From: Aldrovandia affinis
Taxonomy: Eukaryota; Chordata; Actinopteri; Notacanthiformes; Halosauridae
NCBI GenBank assembly: GCA_029706075.1
Contig: JAINUG010000322.1
Span: 620,001-684,000, forward strand
Length of the DNA stretch: 64,000 nt
Reading direction: 5' to 3'
This document shows, in pieces, positions 40,201 through 53,800 of this stretch. A program made the position numbers and the translations under genes. The notes below the pieces were generated by a model. The model saw only the letters and a list, made by a program, of their open reading frames with translations, was not told the origin of the DNA and made no database searches. Position 1 is the stretch's first letter. The number at the start of each line of letters is the position of its first letter.

Positions 40201-40809
40201 GGCCTGGCTCAGGATCACGACCCTGTCCGCACCCTCATAGGTTAACCACCACCCACTGACATCACTGCCACATGCTCAAAATCTGCTTTTTCAATTATTT
40301 CTGCAGTAAAGTGGAAAAAAACTGCATCATATAATAAGGATTAGCTTAAATGGCATATTCACATGCATGTGAACATTGAAAAATAAGTGAATTTACAAAT
40401 GCTGAAATCAATATGCTTTAAGTACATTACATACTATTATTAGAAATGTATAATTCTAATGTATGATTTCTCACATAGCTCCTTAAAGACCTTACTTCTT
40501 TACCTCAGACCTTACTACCTCAGTGATGTTTTACGGTGTGAACTAAAGTTGTTATTGTACAATTATACACTGTTGTCCTTCTGTTCTCCACAAAAAGGGG
40601 CCCGTGCCCAGAGCTACCTGCTGGCTGTGCTGGGTGCTTCAGATGCCCGGACGGATCCTGCAGTGCCTTCCTCCCTCACAATGGTGGCCCCAGAGCTGGC
40701 AGAGCTGGGCCAGGCCTTCAAGAGAATCGTGAACTTCAACCACATGGTCTTTGGCCCCTACTACGCTTCCATCCTGAGAAACCAGCTCTTCCCCAACCGA
40801 CGGGCGTAG
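34262..40809 (+). CDS. tcp11: TCP11, T-complex protein 11 homologue
   Basis: Sperm/testis protein of the TCP11 family, linked in mammals to sperm motility, capacitation and cAMP signalling. Nine exons: 34262-34331, 35068-35200, 35729-35849, 36423-36643, 36988-37124, 37696-37904, 38095-38276, 40068-40240, 40598-40809. All phases agree and the total is 1458 nt, about 485 residues, close to the mammalian length. Conserved blocks include [14 protein letters not shown], the block after it ending in [65 protein letters not shown] and [13 protein letters not shown]. The start MPNVNNADG resembles MPDV of human TCP11. Exon 2 must end at 35200 with a GC donor to keep the frame (Asn-Asp-Ser-Leu-Glu, matching Ser-Ser-Leu-Glu). 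TCP11L1 and TCP11L2 are less likely because the next gene is ANKS1A, as in human 6p21. Confidence 0.92.
34575..34940 (-). mobile_element. tRNA-derived SINE (family 2), minus strand, TCP11 intron 1
   Basis: Inverse complement of the family 2 layout: the tail TTCTCCCATTTTCACCCAAT is at the left, and at the right are an inverted B box (GGAATTGAACCCCGG) and A box (GTTGTAGCCACTGGACCA). Confidence 0.87.
35350..35515 (+). mobile_element. Short tRNA-derived SINE, TCP11 intron 2
   Basis: A-box-like TGGCTCAGTAGGTAGAGC, B-box-like GGGTTAAATTCCC, the tail AAAGCGTCTGCTAAATGGC and a terminal (TTA)n-rich run. It is inserted about 150 bases after the GC donor of exon 2. Confidence 0.88.
38322..39583 (+). 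mobile_element. hAT element with 8-bp duplication, TCP11 intron 7
   Basis: GTCTGGGT occurs exactly at 38314-38321 and 39584-39591. The ends are TAGGGCTGACTCCATTTAGT on the left and the inverse TTAGTCGGGGACAGCCCTA on the right, with further internal matches around GGTCGACC. Near 38839 an ATG opens [19 protein letters not shown] followed by Cys-Lys-Leu-Phe-Lys, resembling a BED zinc-finger N-terminus of a hAT transposase, but it hits stops. Internally deleted, non-autonomous. Confidence 0.93.
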
Positions 40810-42689
40810 ATGGGTGTGGGCTCCCAATAGCCACGTCTCACCTCACCCCACCCCACCCCACCCTGGCTTGCCATGACACCATGGGACTCTTTTCTGTGTG
40901 CACTATGCATTGTTTTGGGCAGCCTGAGAGTTTGTGTTGTTTTACCTCTCTTTTACCTCAGTTATTGTTCGGGCACTTTGGAGTTTAAGCAGCCATTTCG
41001 CTTTGCGTTCCTTCTTTAGATACACTAAATCTGCGATGATTAAACTTAGTTGAGATGTGACTCGCAAGAGTATCAGTTATGTACACATTTCAAAGCACTT
41101 ACCAAAGGTTATGCACATCTTACATTTTACATCTTAAAAGTAATGTACAAATAGAGGTGTTTTGGAAATGTTCTAAGTGCACATGATGTAATGTATTTGA
41201 AAGACTATTAAAAGCCTTGGATATTAATCATCTACCTTTCTTATGGCAGCAATGATTGCAACATAATTACATAATTATAGCAAGACAGCATCATTAAAAT
41301 AGTGAATCTATTCATCAGTGAGCCCTTAGCTTGGTGAGCCCTAAACCTTATGCTAAAATAATGTTGGGAAACAACACAAAAAAAAAAGGTTAGTATGAAG
41401 ATTCTTCTTCGTGTTCATTTTTTCTATATCTTATTTAATGTTTCCAACATAAATACATAAATAAATTTGACTCCACAAGTCAAACATTAGGTGGAAATGA
41501 GTTATTCGGGTGAAACGGGCATTAGTAATACAAAACAAATTGGAATGAAATGGATGTTTTAAAGGAAATTTAAGTAAGCATGAAACTCTTGGGAGAAACA
41601 TGAACTGATAGGAAAATGGGAATTTTTGGATGAAACTTAAATTGATAGAGGAGTTTTCAAAAGTAATAATCGCAGAAGTGATGTGACTAGATGCAAAAAG
41701 CCTCTTTATCTGATGGCAACTGCAGTGATGCTAACAGTAGCTGAAAGCGGATGATGTAGACTGGCAGTCAGACCAAATAAAGGGGATCAACTTCCCATGT
41801 GAAATCATAACATGACTGTTACATGAAATTGCTCAGCTTTAGAAAAAGCTTTGCTACCCTCTTGATTTTGATACAGCCCGATTTAATGGTTCCAAAATTC
41901 ACTCCAATAACCACACATCACAGAGACTGAAACCAGTTCATCTGTAGGTCTGAACCATACATTTTCAAACCATACTCAGTGTTTTGTCTAGACACATTGT
42001 TAATAAAACAGGAGATATAATTGGGTTACTATTTCCTTTTCATTTATTAGTTTTACAATTATGAAAAAAATAATAAAAAAAGGCTCAAGAATATTTACAT
42101 GTTTTTTGTTGTAGTGAGGTCAACCTGAGTTCATTCTCTCAGTCTGATGTTATTCCTCCCACCATGAGAATGAGCATACATTGGTACCATGATATGTTAG
42201 TTTTTAATCTTCCTGCTCTCTTCTTAGTTCCACAAATATGACAAAAATTAACACATACAAACATTCATACATACATACATATTCATAAAAGCAGAATCAT
42301 TCAAGTATCAAAACACAGACCATTAAGGATGACATAACAACCCATTGCTCTCATCATAATCAGATTCAACATCACAGATCAGTGCTGTTAACTACCAATC
42401 AAACTTCACAAATGTGCAAATGGCAGAACCGAGCCACACAAGGTGCATGTGTTGATAGAATTAACCTGGAGTACCGTAGAAATCCAATTACTGAATAAGT
42501 TACGGAATGGCTGTTGGTCTTTTGGGTGATCGATTATTCTCACAGTCACTCTACATAGGCTACCTACTTTCACTGTCAATTAACAGCTAAGAGCTTGTGA
42601 TTCAAATACTCAGATGTTATGTGGTTTTAGTAGATAAAAAAACCTCTTGTATATATTTCATCATGTTCTTGATATAAGTAGGAGCAGTG
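40810..42689 (+). other. TCP11 3' UTR and flank
   Basis: Starts with a (CCCCA)n-like stretch at 40843-40862. ATTAAA near 41206 is a possible poly(A) signal. No other feature seen. Confidence 0.45.
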
Positions 42690-45600
42690 GATATACTCCT
42701 GTATTGGTTTTTTTTCAGATTGTACTATTATACCTCATGCTAGTTATATTCAGTTTGAGCCTCAGAGCTGTTTAAAGAAGGTTAGTGATAATGGGCGATT
42801 CAATTATTAAAGGTGTAGATAGTATAATGTGAATGTTTGAAAGGGAGTCTACTTGGTAGCCTACCTGGTGCCAGGTAGGAGACCTTCTGGAATATGCAGA
42901 CAACTCCTGGCCTGCACAGGGTAGATCCAGTGGTAATAGTTCAATTTCAAGCTAATGGCATGAGTAAGGATTGGTATGAGGTTCTACAGTACAACCCTGT
43001 TGACTTAACTGAGATTAAAAGCATGTTATTGGTGACCCAAGTGTACTTTGCATCTCTGATTGTCTCAGAGATTTCCAATGAGCCTTTAGGATTCTACTCT
43101 TGGCTGACAAGTCCTGTAAGCTCTCGTTCTTGTTCTGTGTACACCGGGAATTAAACTTAATTAGGGCCGAGATTCATTGAGGAAACCTATATAGAGTGGT
43201 TAAACTAGGTTCTTGCAAAACAGGAAGCCTAAACAAAGAATTACCAGTAGGGAAATACAGACTGCCCCAATGGTAGATATCAAGGACTTTTTTGGTATTA
43301 GAGGATTTTTGTAAATAAATGGGAGCTAGGATGTATTTGGTATTACAGACACTTCATGAAATAAAGGGGATGGGGACAAGTATGGTATAATTAGATAGGA
43401 TCAGAAAGGATAGAACTAACAAAGAGGAGTAAGGAGAGCTCTAGATGTAAACGATAACCTACATTAAATGTACTGGAAATGGCAAGGGAATTCATCTAAA
43501 TCCTACAGAGAAAACTACTAGGGGAGTTTCAGGTAAGAATATGCTATAGGCCACCAGTGTAATATGGCAACATTAACGCTCTATGACAGGATAAAAAACA
43601 AGTCAACAAGGGAAGAAGACATTAATAATGGGTGACTTCAATAACAACTCTATTAATGAATAAACCGTTTCAAGACAGAGTATTTTAATAGGGGCTTTTG
43701 GACATTGTAATAGATTTTTTAACGTAACTGTTTACCTCCCCTAAGAGAAGTAATTGATGTCTACCATTTTTTTTGGCCAGTAGCTGATGCAGTTGAGCCA
43801 CTGGGGTCTTTGACCTGTGACCATGACAGAGTCACATGTAACATATTTGGTAAGCCAAAGCCACCTCCTCCAACTCTAAGGTTCTTCATTTTAGATTAGC
43901 CAATTGTAATAAGATGAGAGAGAAGATTAGCAAGACTGGGTACAACTTCTAGACTGTGGAACTGTGAATAATATGTGGAGCTAATTTGAAAGAAAATATA
44001 TCATTCTTGACATGCAGTGTAAATTCATTTCAAAATTAAACAAAAAATAAGTTCAGTAAGCGGTCTCCGCAGTGGATAAATACATGTTTACAGAAGATTT
44101 CAGGACAGAAGAAGCAACATTACATAATATACAAATATGACACACAGAGAAATAAGTTAGCAAATTGTAAAATGTGTGGCAATGTTAAAAAATAAATAGC
44201 ATGGCTAAAAGGCTCTTTGAGAATCAATTCATTCACAAAAAAGTTAATTATTATTAAATACAACTAAATTATTGTCTTTATATTGTAGAAGAAAACAAAA
44301 GACAGGGAAGTGGCTAGGAACATTATTAATAGGAAAGGGGTTTTGCATATACTCAACAGTCATTTTGTTGAGATTCACTATGGAAGAGGTCACAACTATG
44401 TCCACAATTACACCAGAGGCCCAATGCATTTTAGATAAAATCGAGATAAGGGATGGTGAAGTACTGGAAAAGAGCCTTACGATGAATAAAGCGACAGTCC
44501 CAGATGAGTACTGGCAGAATTAGGGGTATGTTTGTTTTTAAACCACTAACAAACAGTTTTATTCAGTCTCTAGAAACTGAAGACATTTTTTTTACTGGAA
44601 CAGGAAAGCTCTCAAAGTGCATTAAAATGATCTATAGGGTAGAATACAAAGAGCAACAATAAGAAGAATCACATCTGAGCATAGTGCTGTTTGGTAGAAG
44701 GATTGGTATTGGGATCTCTGCTCTTCCTTATTTACACAAATGGCCTTGATACAGGCATTAGTAGAAAAATAGTTACATTTGCAGGTGACAAAACTCATTT
44801 GCAGGGTATAACAAACAGTTTGGAAGTAAAATAATAAATAAAATAACATTTACATAGAATCAGGAATTGGGTACACACGCCAAGTAAACATGTAAAATGT
44901 AACTTTCTGCATGCAGGAGATTACAATACGGCAGGATTATTTTAAGGTTGGTACTAAATTAGAGTCTGCACAACTTTAAATAAACTTAATGTCCGGATCA
45001 AGAAAGCAAAGCACTTTAGGAAAGGCCATTAGGAATCTGGGATATTTGGCAAAAACATTATAAATGAATAGAGGTTCGTATTAATGTTATACAATGCCTT
45101 CATTAGACCACATTTAGAGTACTATGTCCATAGCTACACTGTAAAATGGATCTAGAAGAACTTGAAAGGCCAAGAAGGTTCCAAATATCCATTTTAAGTT
45201 ACAAAGAGAGACTTAAGAAATGGAATCCCTTCAGCTTCAGTAAAAAGGAGACACATGGGTATTTGATTAAGCTTTCTACATTTTAAAAGGGATTAATAAA
45301 GCAGATTAAAGATAGTTCAAGTTGAGTTCTGGCAGCAGAACAAAAAGGTGAAATCTGCACTGATACGAGGAGGTATTTCTGTCCACACAGAGTGTTATTA
45401 ATACATGGAATAGCTGACAAGGACTCTGGAAGGATACTGGAAGCAGAGACCATTGGAGTGCCCATGGCAACGGCTTGAAACTAGCCTTGTTCTAGATTCT
45501 CTCTAGAATGTAGGCAAAATGATGAGCCTAGTTAGATTGAATGGCCTGTTCTTAGCATCAGTCTTTCTTCTACAGTATTCTTATGTTTCTAAAAAAATCT
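42690..45600 (+). mobile_element. CR1-like non-LTR retrotransposon, decayed, plus strand
   Basis: In several broken frames I can read IMGDSIIKGVD (SGNH/esterase-type GDS block, near 42790), an endonuclease C-terminal-like segment ending in an Asp-His-Asp-like patch (about 43810), MNKATVPDE (pre-RT, about 44480), a GS-LLFLIYTN-like segment and a FAGDKT segment where FADDT is expected (about 44715-44800), and RPHLEYY-like sequence near 45115. The order is that of a CR1/L2-type polyprotein. The 3' end is near 45590 (ATTCTTATGTTTCTAAAAAA). Numerous stops and indels make it long inactive. Confidence 0.75.
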
Positions 45601-46069
45601 AAGAAATAAACACCTTTTAGTTCAAAAGAACCTGAACTCTGAACTAAAAATCTAACTAAGAAGTTAATTTAACTGAAGTGCTAAAACAATACATACCAGT
45701 TTTTTTTCTTGTCTCACGACAAGAAGTTACATTGTTTTAAATTTGTTAATGATTTAAGCAATCCCTTTGCACTTTATTCAATCAACCAATGGTTCACTCT
45801 AACTTCCATACAGGGAAGAAAGTTGATAATTACATACATGAGTATATTAAGTGATAAACATATTGTACTATATAGTATATTGAGTATATAACTTTTTCAC
45901 CATTGTTTCAAGGATTACATTCCTGAAATTCAGACTTTACCAGGGACAAAATCACAACCTTGGTTTATAGATTCACTTCAACATGTTATTCCCCAGGCCT
46001 GCCACAATACCAGCAATTTGTGCTGTCCCTAGTCAGTGGGTATGGAGTTACTGCCATTATGAGGTGAAC

Positions 46070-47307
46070 TACACTATATGGCCAAAAGTCAGTGGACACC
46101 CCTACTAATTATTGAGTTCAGGTGTTTCTGCCACACCCATTGCCAACAGGTGCATAAAATCCAGCACATAGCCATGCAATCTCCACAGACAAACATTTAG
46201 AATTCAGAATGGTTCGTAAAGAGCTCAGTGACTTTAAACTGTCATAGGATGCCACCTTTGCCACAAGTCAGTTCGTGAAATTTCTGCCCTACTAGATGTG
46301 CCCCGGTCAACTGTAAGTGCTATTATTGTGAAGTGGAAGCGCCTAGGAGCAACAACAGCTCGGCCACGAAGTAGTAGACCACGCAAACTCACAGAGCGGG
46401 GCCGACAAGTGCTGAAGCGCATAGCGCATAGCGCGTATCATCTGCTGCATCACTCACTACAGAGTACCAAACTGCCTCTGGAAGCACCATCAGCACAAGA
46501 ACTGTGCGTCGGGAGCTTCATGGAATGGGTTTCTATGGCCGAGCAGCTGCACACAAGCCTGACATCACCATGCGCAATGGCGTCGGCTGGAGTGGTGTAA
46601 AGCATGCCGCAACTGGACTCTGGAGCAGTGGAAACGTGTTCTTTGGAGTGATGAATCACGCTTCACTATCTGGCAGTCTGATGGATGAATCTGGGTTTGG
46701 CGGATGCTAGGAGAACGCTACCTTCCGGAATGCATAGTGCCTACTGTAAAGTTTGGTGGAGGAGGGATAATGGTCTGGGGCTGTTTCTCAGGGTTTGGGA
46801 TAGGCCCCTTAGTTCCAGTGAAGGGTATTCTTAATGCTACAGGATATAAAGACATCTTAGCCAATTGGGCGCTTCCAACTTTGTGGCAACAGTTTGGGGA
46901 AGGCCCTTTGCTGTTCCAGCATGACTGTGCCCCTGTGCACAAAGCGAGGTCCATAAAGACATGGTTAGACGAGTTTGGTGTGGAGGAACTCGATTGGCCT
47001 GCACAGAGCCCTGACCTCAACCCCATTGAACACCTTTGGGAGGAATTAGAACGCTGATTGCGAGCCAGGCCTTCTCGTCCAACATCAGTGCCTGACCTCA
47101 CAGATGCTCTTTTGGCTGAATGGGCACAAATTCCCACAGACACACTCCAAAATCTTGTGGAAAGCCTTCCCAGAAGAGTGGCAGCTGTCATAGCCGCAAA
47201 GGGGGGTCCAACTCCAGATGAATACCCATGGTTTTAGAATGGGATGTCCAACAAGCTCATATAGGTGTGATGGTCAGGTGTCCACTGACTTTTGGCCATA
47301 TAGTGTA
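46070..47307 (+). mobile_element. Tc1-like transposon with near-perfect ends
   Basis: Flanking TA dinucleotides at 46070-46071 and 47306-47307 enclose the inverted repeats CACTATATGGCCAAAAGTCA and TGACTTTTGGCCATATAGTG, continuing through GTGGACACC. The total of ~1.24 kb is the usual size of a fish Tc1 element. It encloses one transposase pseudogene on the same strand. Confidence 0.95.
46209..47237 (+). pseudogene. Tc1-like transposase, mildly broken
   Basis: Opens MVRKELSDF and carries the HTH linker PRSTVSAIIVKWKRLG, the LWSDESRF block with the first catalytic Asp (about 46640), [26 protein letters not shown] with the second Asp, and [15 protein letters not shown] with the Glu. Breaks are stops and a frameshift near the N-terminus, a frameshift near 46470-46510, changes near 46590 and 46680, and a stop at 47055 where family members have an Arg codon (CGA to TGA). 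The frame then continues to 47237. Overall much better preserved than the copy at 7768. Confidence 0.92.
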
Positions 47308-50034
47308 GAACTGTATCCTCAACACATTCTGACCTTTGTTAACAGCTGCACAGCTTACTGCGCTTGAAGGCATCACGCGTGTTTATTGAGTATGAACGGG
47401 AATGCCTTTCTGATGGAATAGTCACATTTAACAAGACTGATTAATCATAGAAATAATAAACCAGCAGTTTTGCTGCCATTACTGTCTTATGTTGCTGGAA
47501 TATGGTACAACCAAATTGGCTGTGCTGATAAATACGTTTATGTACTTTTTCATTTTGAAATCAAACAATCAAAATTGTACATTTTTTCAAATTTGGACAT
47601 GGATGTATTCACACTGACAGGAATGCAGAGAAAGTGCTCCTCAACCTTTGACCCAAAGAGTCTTTCCCAAGCTCAGCTGCTCACGAAGGACATCAGCCAA
47701 TCACATTACTCACCTATGCCACTGAGCTCATTCTCTTGTGGATGGCATTACTGGTGCTGAAGGCCAGACTGTCACTCCTGTCTTAAGTTTGAGCTGCTCT
47801 AGGCAGTCAACGAACACTGATCCCTAGGGTCGGGGAGCAGAAGGTGCATCCTGATTGGTCAAGGAGGTGAAAACGGGGTGCAGTCTGATAAGTCTTTCAG
47901 GCAGTTATCTTCACAATGTGTAGCCCAAACAGGCTCTTATGGGGTGGAGAGCAGACCTAATGAATCCAGGAGCACTCCCCCCACCCTCCTGCTACACATA
48001 CACCACCAACGAAACAAAAAACAAACAATATAACGCCCGGCCTTTACCATCCGCATGCTACACAGTGCCCCCGCCCCCCTTCCACTCACAGCTTGGTGTC
48101 TGGAAACTTGAACACAGGAGACAGCTACACAGAGGGAGACACACACACACACCCAAAAACATCTGGATTAAAAGCATGACAGATGCAATGCCAAGTCAAT
48201 CCACTGCAAATATGCATGAATAAAACCTGACAGCCTATTGTTCTTGAGCAACGCTGGAACTGAGATTAACAACAGTTTCAACTACATCTGGATGAACTTT
48301 TCACAGAACAAAGGAGAGAAGGAGAGCACAGAAAGAGAGACCAAGATGAGTGGAGCGAAGTGGATGAAATGGAGAGAAAAACAGAAACTTAATCAAACAC
48401 AAGACAGCATGCAACAAATGGAACATGAGTCAGTTCAAAAACTCTACATGCCATGTTGTAATCATGTCAATTTTGTAACTGAAATAAAATAAAATAAAAC
48501 TGCAAGCCTTTGCTGTACTGCCTGTATGCTAACCTTCAACCGTGTCTGCCATCCAACTGACCATTTGCATCAGCAAAACAAAGCTTATTAAACGCCACAA
48601 CCCACTGTAGTATCTAACAGTCAGAGAACCAGGAAGTGCAGTAAGTCTGACAAATGTGCAATTTAACAGTCATTGGCCAGATACCTTCTTAGATCATTTA
48701 CCAACCTGAATCAGGAATGAGAGATAAAACTGGATTAGGTTATTTCTTACTGTCAACTTATTATTAAATCACAGTGTTTTAAAAGTCTGGACCTTTAAAG
48801 GTTGAATACGACTGTGAAATGGCATTGAATCAAGTAAGGTTCTATAAAACAGTGTAGGTTGAGTTATTCAGTTCCAATCACAGGTGACAAGTGCAGAGAG
48901 GGTAAGGAGAGTCCATGCTGAAGTGAGGCTCCTCTCTCTTGCAGAAAACTGAGTGCAATCCAGTGCTACAAAGAATACAGAACAACCAAGAGTGTGTAGG
49001 AACCCTACGAAAGCCAGTAGATATTCCGCTGAATGGAGAACAAAAGGGATAAAACATTAATACTCAGATTCTGATATGGTTTGCTGAAAAGGTGGTCTCT
49101 TTAAAAACAGGGTGATCATTCAGTTCCAGTTGTGCTGAATGGGAGCTACAGGAGGTAAGCACCCAAAGGGAGAACGGTTCTTCAGAGAGGTCGACGCCTG
49201 GTAAGACAGGAAGAGCATCAAATGGGACACTAGGCTGCGTTGCATCATTAAGAGGGACAAAAATAGGTAAAAATGGGGACAAAACAGAGGGGAAGACAGA
49301 AGGTCCAAAAACGAAGAGGGCTACTATAAATACTTCAGGCAGTGTGAGGAAGGGGTTTCGTGGGCCGTGGAGAATGGACGGGGGTGGAGGGCAATGTAAT
49401 GCGGGACACGCCGTCACCGTGGTTTGCACAGGACAAGGCTATCTGATGGAAGGCTTAGGAAGACCGCAGCTTTGGCATTAAAACATTAATGCTAAGACAT
49501 AATGAACGGCCCAAGTGTGCCTCGAACACAAATTACATAGGCAGAGGAAGAAAAAGAAGCACATTTCCTCCAGAGTTGAACACGTGCATGGTAAAAGTTT
49601 TAAATGTGCCACGTCAGTGATCAATTTTGAAAACGAATCAGGCAACCCTGTCCTGAAAAAAGGACAGATCACCCAAGGGGCTTTAGGATTTGGTTTGGGT
49701 ACATATAACAAAAACTTTGAAAATCATTTTAAAGAAGAATTTTTAAAACCCTATCAAGCAAGGGTGTGTATAAATAATTTGGCAGGACATAGGAACTACT
49801 GCAAGTAAAGCAGGTTTTGAGCAGAGGGGCTGCGGGTTTTGGACATGACTGTGGCATCAGCAACATCAGCAGTTTCGAGAGTATGACAGCAAAGGGTCCG
49901 CTGGACAAGGGGGGAGGGGCTCTCCGTGCAGGAGCACACAGAGCGCAGGAGGAGAGGAAGGGCCAGTCCCGGGGGTAGGTGCAGTCACAGTGAGAAGGCA
50001 CAGAGCACAGGGGAAGTGGGGGGCGTGGCCAGCT
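47308..50034 (-). other. Interval between TCP11 and ANKS1A; likely ANKS1A 3' UTR at the right
   Basis: ANKS1A is transcribed leftward into this stretch, so its 3' UTR should occupy the right part. An inverted AATAAA (TTTATT) is seen at about 47382, but no site can be chosen with confidence. No other gene recognised. Confidence 0.4.
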
Positions 50035-50827
50035 TCAGAATATGGTGGTCTCGTACTTGGTGGTGCTGATGGGGCGCTTGTTGGAGTCCCTCTGGTCCGA
50101 CAGCCACGTGGCACTGCCCAGGGACTGTGTCTCTGCCTCTAGCTCCAGGGGGTCCACCAGCTGGGGGGGGGAGGGGACGAGAGTAAGGGATGAGACTCTG
50201 AGCTGGAGAGACGAGAGCATCACTCTGAGACATTGCCCCCACTTCTCAGACAAAAGCGCAGCCTGTCGACGTGACAACGGTCTTTCCATTGGATGATCAG
50301 ACCAGACCAATCGCGCACACATAGCGATTTGCACACATAGAGACGTGGAATACGGATGTGCTGGAGAGCGTTGACACGTTCAGTCAGAAACAGACAGACA
50401 GAGTAGAGATTGGGACAGGAAAGGAAGTGAAAGAGAGAGAGAGCCACAACGTTGCTGACAGCAGAAAAAAGTCAAGACAGTGACAGCGACAGCGACAAAA
50501 GGGACACATTAATCAAGTCCCAGAACCTATGGTTGTCTATTTCAGCCCTGCTGCTTTGTGAACTGACCCCAGCTCAAACACAAAGATATGCCCCTAGTGC
50601 TACTGAATATCAGACCGGAAACATGCCATGGTGGCTGACACGCTACGCATATACACCTTTTACAATAACGCTAAATACCAAAAGAGAAGAAAAACATAAA
50701 GCAAAGAAAAAAGATACATTGTGAGACTAAGAAAGAACCATAAAGGAAATGACACCATGTGATGAGGACGTTTATACATGCTGAACCCAAAAGAGTGCAT
50801 GTGTGTGTGTGTGTGACAGAGAGGGAA

Positions 50828-50871
<44 letters not shown>

Positions 50872-53800
50872 ATCAGATGAAGAGGAAACACAAATGCACA
50901 AAAGGTGACTGTAGAAAGAGACATTATATATCCAGGAAAAGAAGAGAGACAGAAGGAAAAATACAGTGGGTGAGAATGGAAAAAGACATTGGAAATTGCA
51001 AGAAGTGGAAAGAGGAAGGGTGGAAAGAAAATAAGGCTTGCATTTTTTTCAGTATCTTATCTGGGGTGTTTTATCCGTGCTTGTTAATGTAATGCAGCAT
51101 CCACAATAAACAGGAACACTATCTCATATGCCATTTTACATAATCAGTTCTCACTTCACGCCCTATTGCTGCTGTTTGATTCCCTGCCAAACTCACATAT
51201 GCCATACTGTAGGAAACATTAACTTGTATAATATTTCCACATCAACACAAAAAGCAAAACACTTTCCATGTTTTCCGGAACTAAAATTTGTTGGGTACGT
51301 TTGATATGTTGTACCAATACCACCTATTGTTATGTGGCGTTTTTATGTTTAAAAAATAGAATGATGCAATTATCTGCCTATTTTTGATATTATGAGTTAA
51401 AACTGAAAAATACAAACTCTAAACATAAAAGACAGAAGGTAAATCAAGAATGGATAATTGGGCCTCCAATAGCATAGCGGTGTAACGCACCTGTGAGGCT
51501 GGTCCTTTACGAGTGTGAGCTGCCTATCATGGTCGGGGTTCAAAACCCAACTGTACCAAACCACCCCTGGTGGGGAGCCCCGATCGGGGGCGGTGTTTGG
51601 CTGTCCGCCCCAAGGAGAGGGTGAGTCGGCACGAGTTTGCCGAGAAGCATGTAAGGGTGATTCCAAAACGCGGGTGGGCAAATTCTGTCTCGAAGGAAGT
51701 GGAGTTTGCTGCCCTCGGAGAATTAGCTTGCCTCGTAGACACGAGCGGCGAATTCGTGTGGGGAAGGAAAATCGTAATAAATAGAGGGTATAATTGGGCA
51801 CTAAATAAAAATGGAAAAAAAAGAATGGATAATTGAGAAAATAGGATGGAGAGATGGGGAGAGAAGGAAAAGGAGAGAGAGCAGGACCTGGACTGTAGGA
51901 CTGATAGAGCGCAGCGGGAGGAAGGAGGGCCGGTGAGTCGAACACGCGTGACAGCGACTCTCCAGCACAGGGGCACTCTGGGATGCAGGAGGACCAAAAG
52001 AACATACACAGACACAGATGGGCATTAAGAGGAGACAAACATGATTGGAAAGGCAGTTGAACTGCAGTTGACCTGTCAAAGATTCACTGTTGTAACAAGA
52101 TGGTCAACTGCTGTGTTCCTTCCATCCTCTCTATTTCTTAACTACAGGAGTTGCTGGTTGATAACAGGAGTTTCCGGTGCCATGTTAAAGGTCATTAATA
52201 TTCATGAAGAGGAATGCCCAAGAACAGGACATCCATTGCCACCATTATTGTTCTTGGTCATACCACTTCATGAATATTCATAAGGGGCCCTATTCAGAGT
52301 TAAGTTTAGCGGGTGCAACAAGGAGATAAGTTGAACATTATGCGCCTGACCAGTCTGTTCACATTCAGACTTTTAACTTATTTGTGGAATTAAGTGACCC
52401 CTGGCAAGTTTCAGGTCTAGGGTGTCTGAAGATGTTTGCTATTCTGATGTCGACTTAAGTTAAGCGATGTTTGCTGCAGAAAAAAATGTTGAATAAGTAG
52501 TGCACCATTACCTGGCCTAAACATCTATACAGGAAAGAAAAAAGGCAATTGTGCATTGTCAACTTTGAGAGAATTTACACCGTATAATGTAGAATGGTGT
52601 TTGCTGACCCCATTCACCTGTATTTCTAATTCTTCATCAGAAAAATGTGTCTTTCACCGTTTGACTTCCTTCTTCTTGGTTACTGTGTAATTGCCTACAC
52701 AGGTGATTCTCCTAGACTCCTGCACTATGTCAGAGTGATGATATCTCCTGCCTATATACTGCAGCAAATCTCTATGTAGTAAAATGTGAATATGAATGTC
52801 TTTATGCAGAATGTGTTTTAACTATGTTTGGAGTGCTGGGTATTGTAGCTTCTGTCCTGGAAATGAAAACTAGAATAACTCTAGAATAACTCCACAAAAT
52901 ATGCATGCTGTATGATGTAAAATATCACAACATTTCTCTCACACACATGCACACACATACACACACATGCATGCATGCACAATCAGCTCCAAGAAGCCTT
53001 GATTTGTGGCAGTGGCTGTGCTCGCTCCAGGTTTGAGGCGATTAACTCACCGCTGATAACCGTCGGGAGCTAGACATTGGTCGGCTTGGCCTGGTCTCGA
53101 TGACTTCCGACACCGGCCCTGATGAAATCTCTTGTTGCCTGGTCCTTTGGGCCTGGAGAGCCAGCTGATAGGCCACCTCAAATGCCTGTCCCAAAGTCAG
53201 GATGATCTCATAGGTCAGGCTCTGAGAAGGGGGTGGGAGCCTGTGATTAATCGTGTGTTATTGAACCCTTTTATCTGCACATACAGACAGTTATCTGTTA
53301 TCTGAAAATACCTAAAACAAACAGCATTTGCAGGAATATGCAAAATGAAACTCTTAGGTAGTGATGCATTTTTCAGCTGATGTTGCTAATAGATGGGTTG
53401 CAAGGGTAGCAGGCGTTACTAGGACAAGGCCTCCTGGATTCTCAGGACAGGTGCATCACAACTATGATGATCCTGTAGTCGGTACTAGAGCATCCTTCGA
53501 ATTAAACAATAACCCCCACCCCCGCGTGGATGATGACCCAATTAATTTGTCATTCAAAATCACCATGGTAACCTCCGCTAACATGTCCTGCCCATGGACA
53601 ACACAAGGCATAGAGCCCTCTGGCCGTGGATTAGTGGGTTAGCACGTTAGCATTTGCTGTACTAAAACGTGACCCCTCTCAAGTTCCCCTGTGCGGTGTC
53701 TCTCACCATGTCCACCGTGCTGAAGACGTGGCAGTAGTGGCGGCTGCTCTGCAGGTCCTTGGTGATGTACGCAAAGGTGCAGAGGTCATCAGGGTCTTGG

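Noticed and set aside
46718-47191. Antisense open frame over the Tc1 transposase
   Set aside because: Shadow of the sense transposase, which carries the catalytic DDE blocks.
49064-49429. 121-residue minus frame left of the ANKS1A stop
   Set aside because: No domain, no splice link in frame with ANKS1A, and no start context; it probably lies in 3' UTR.
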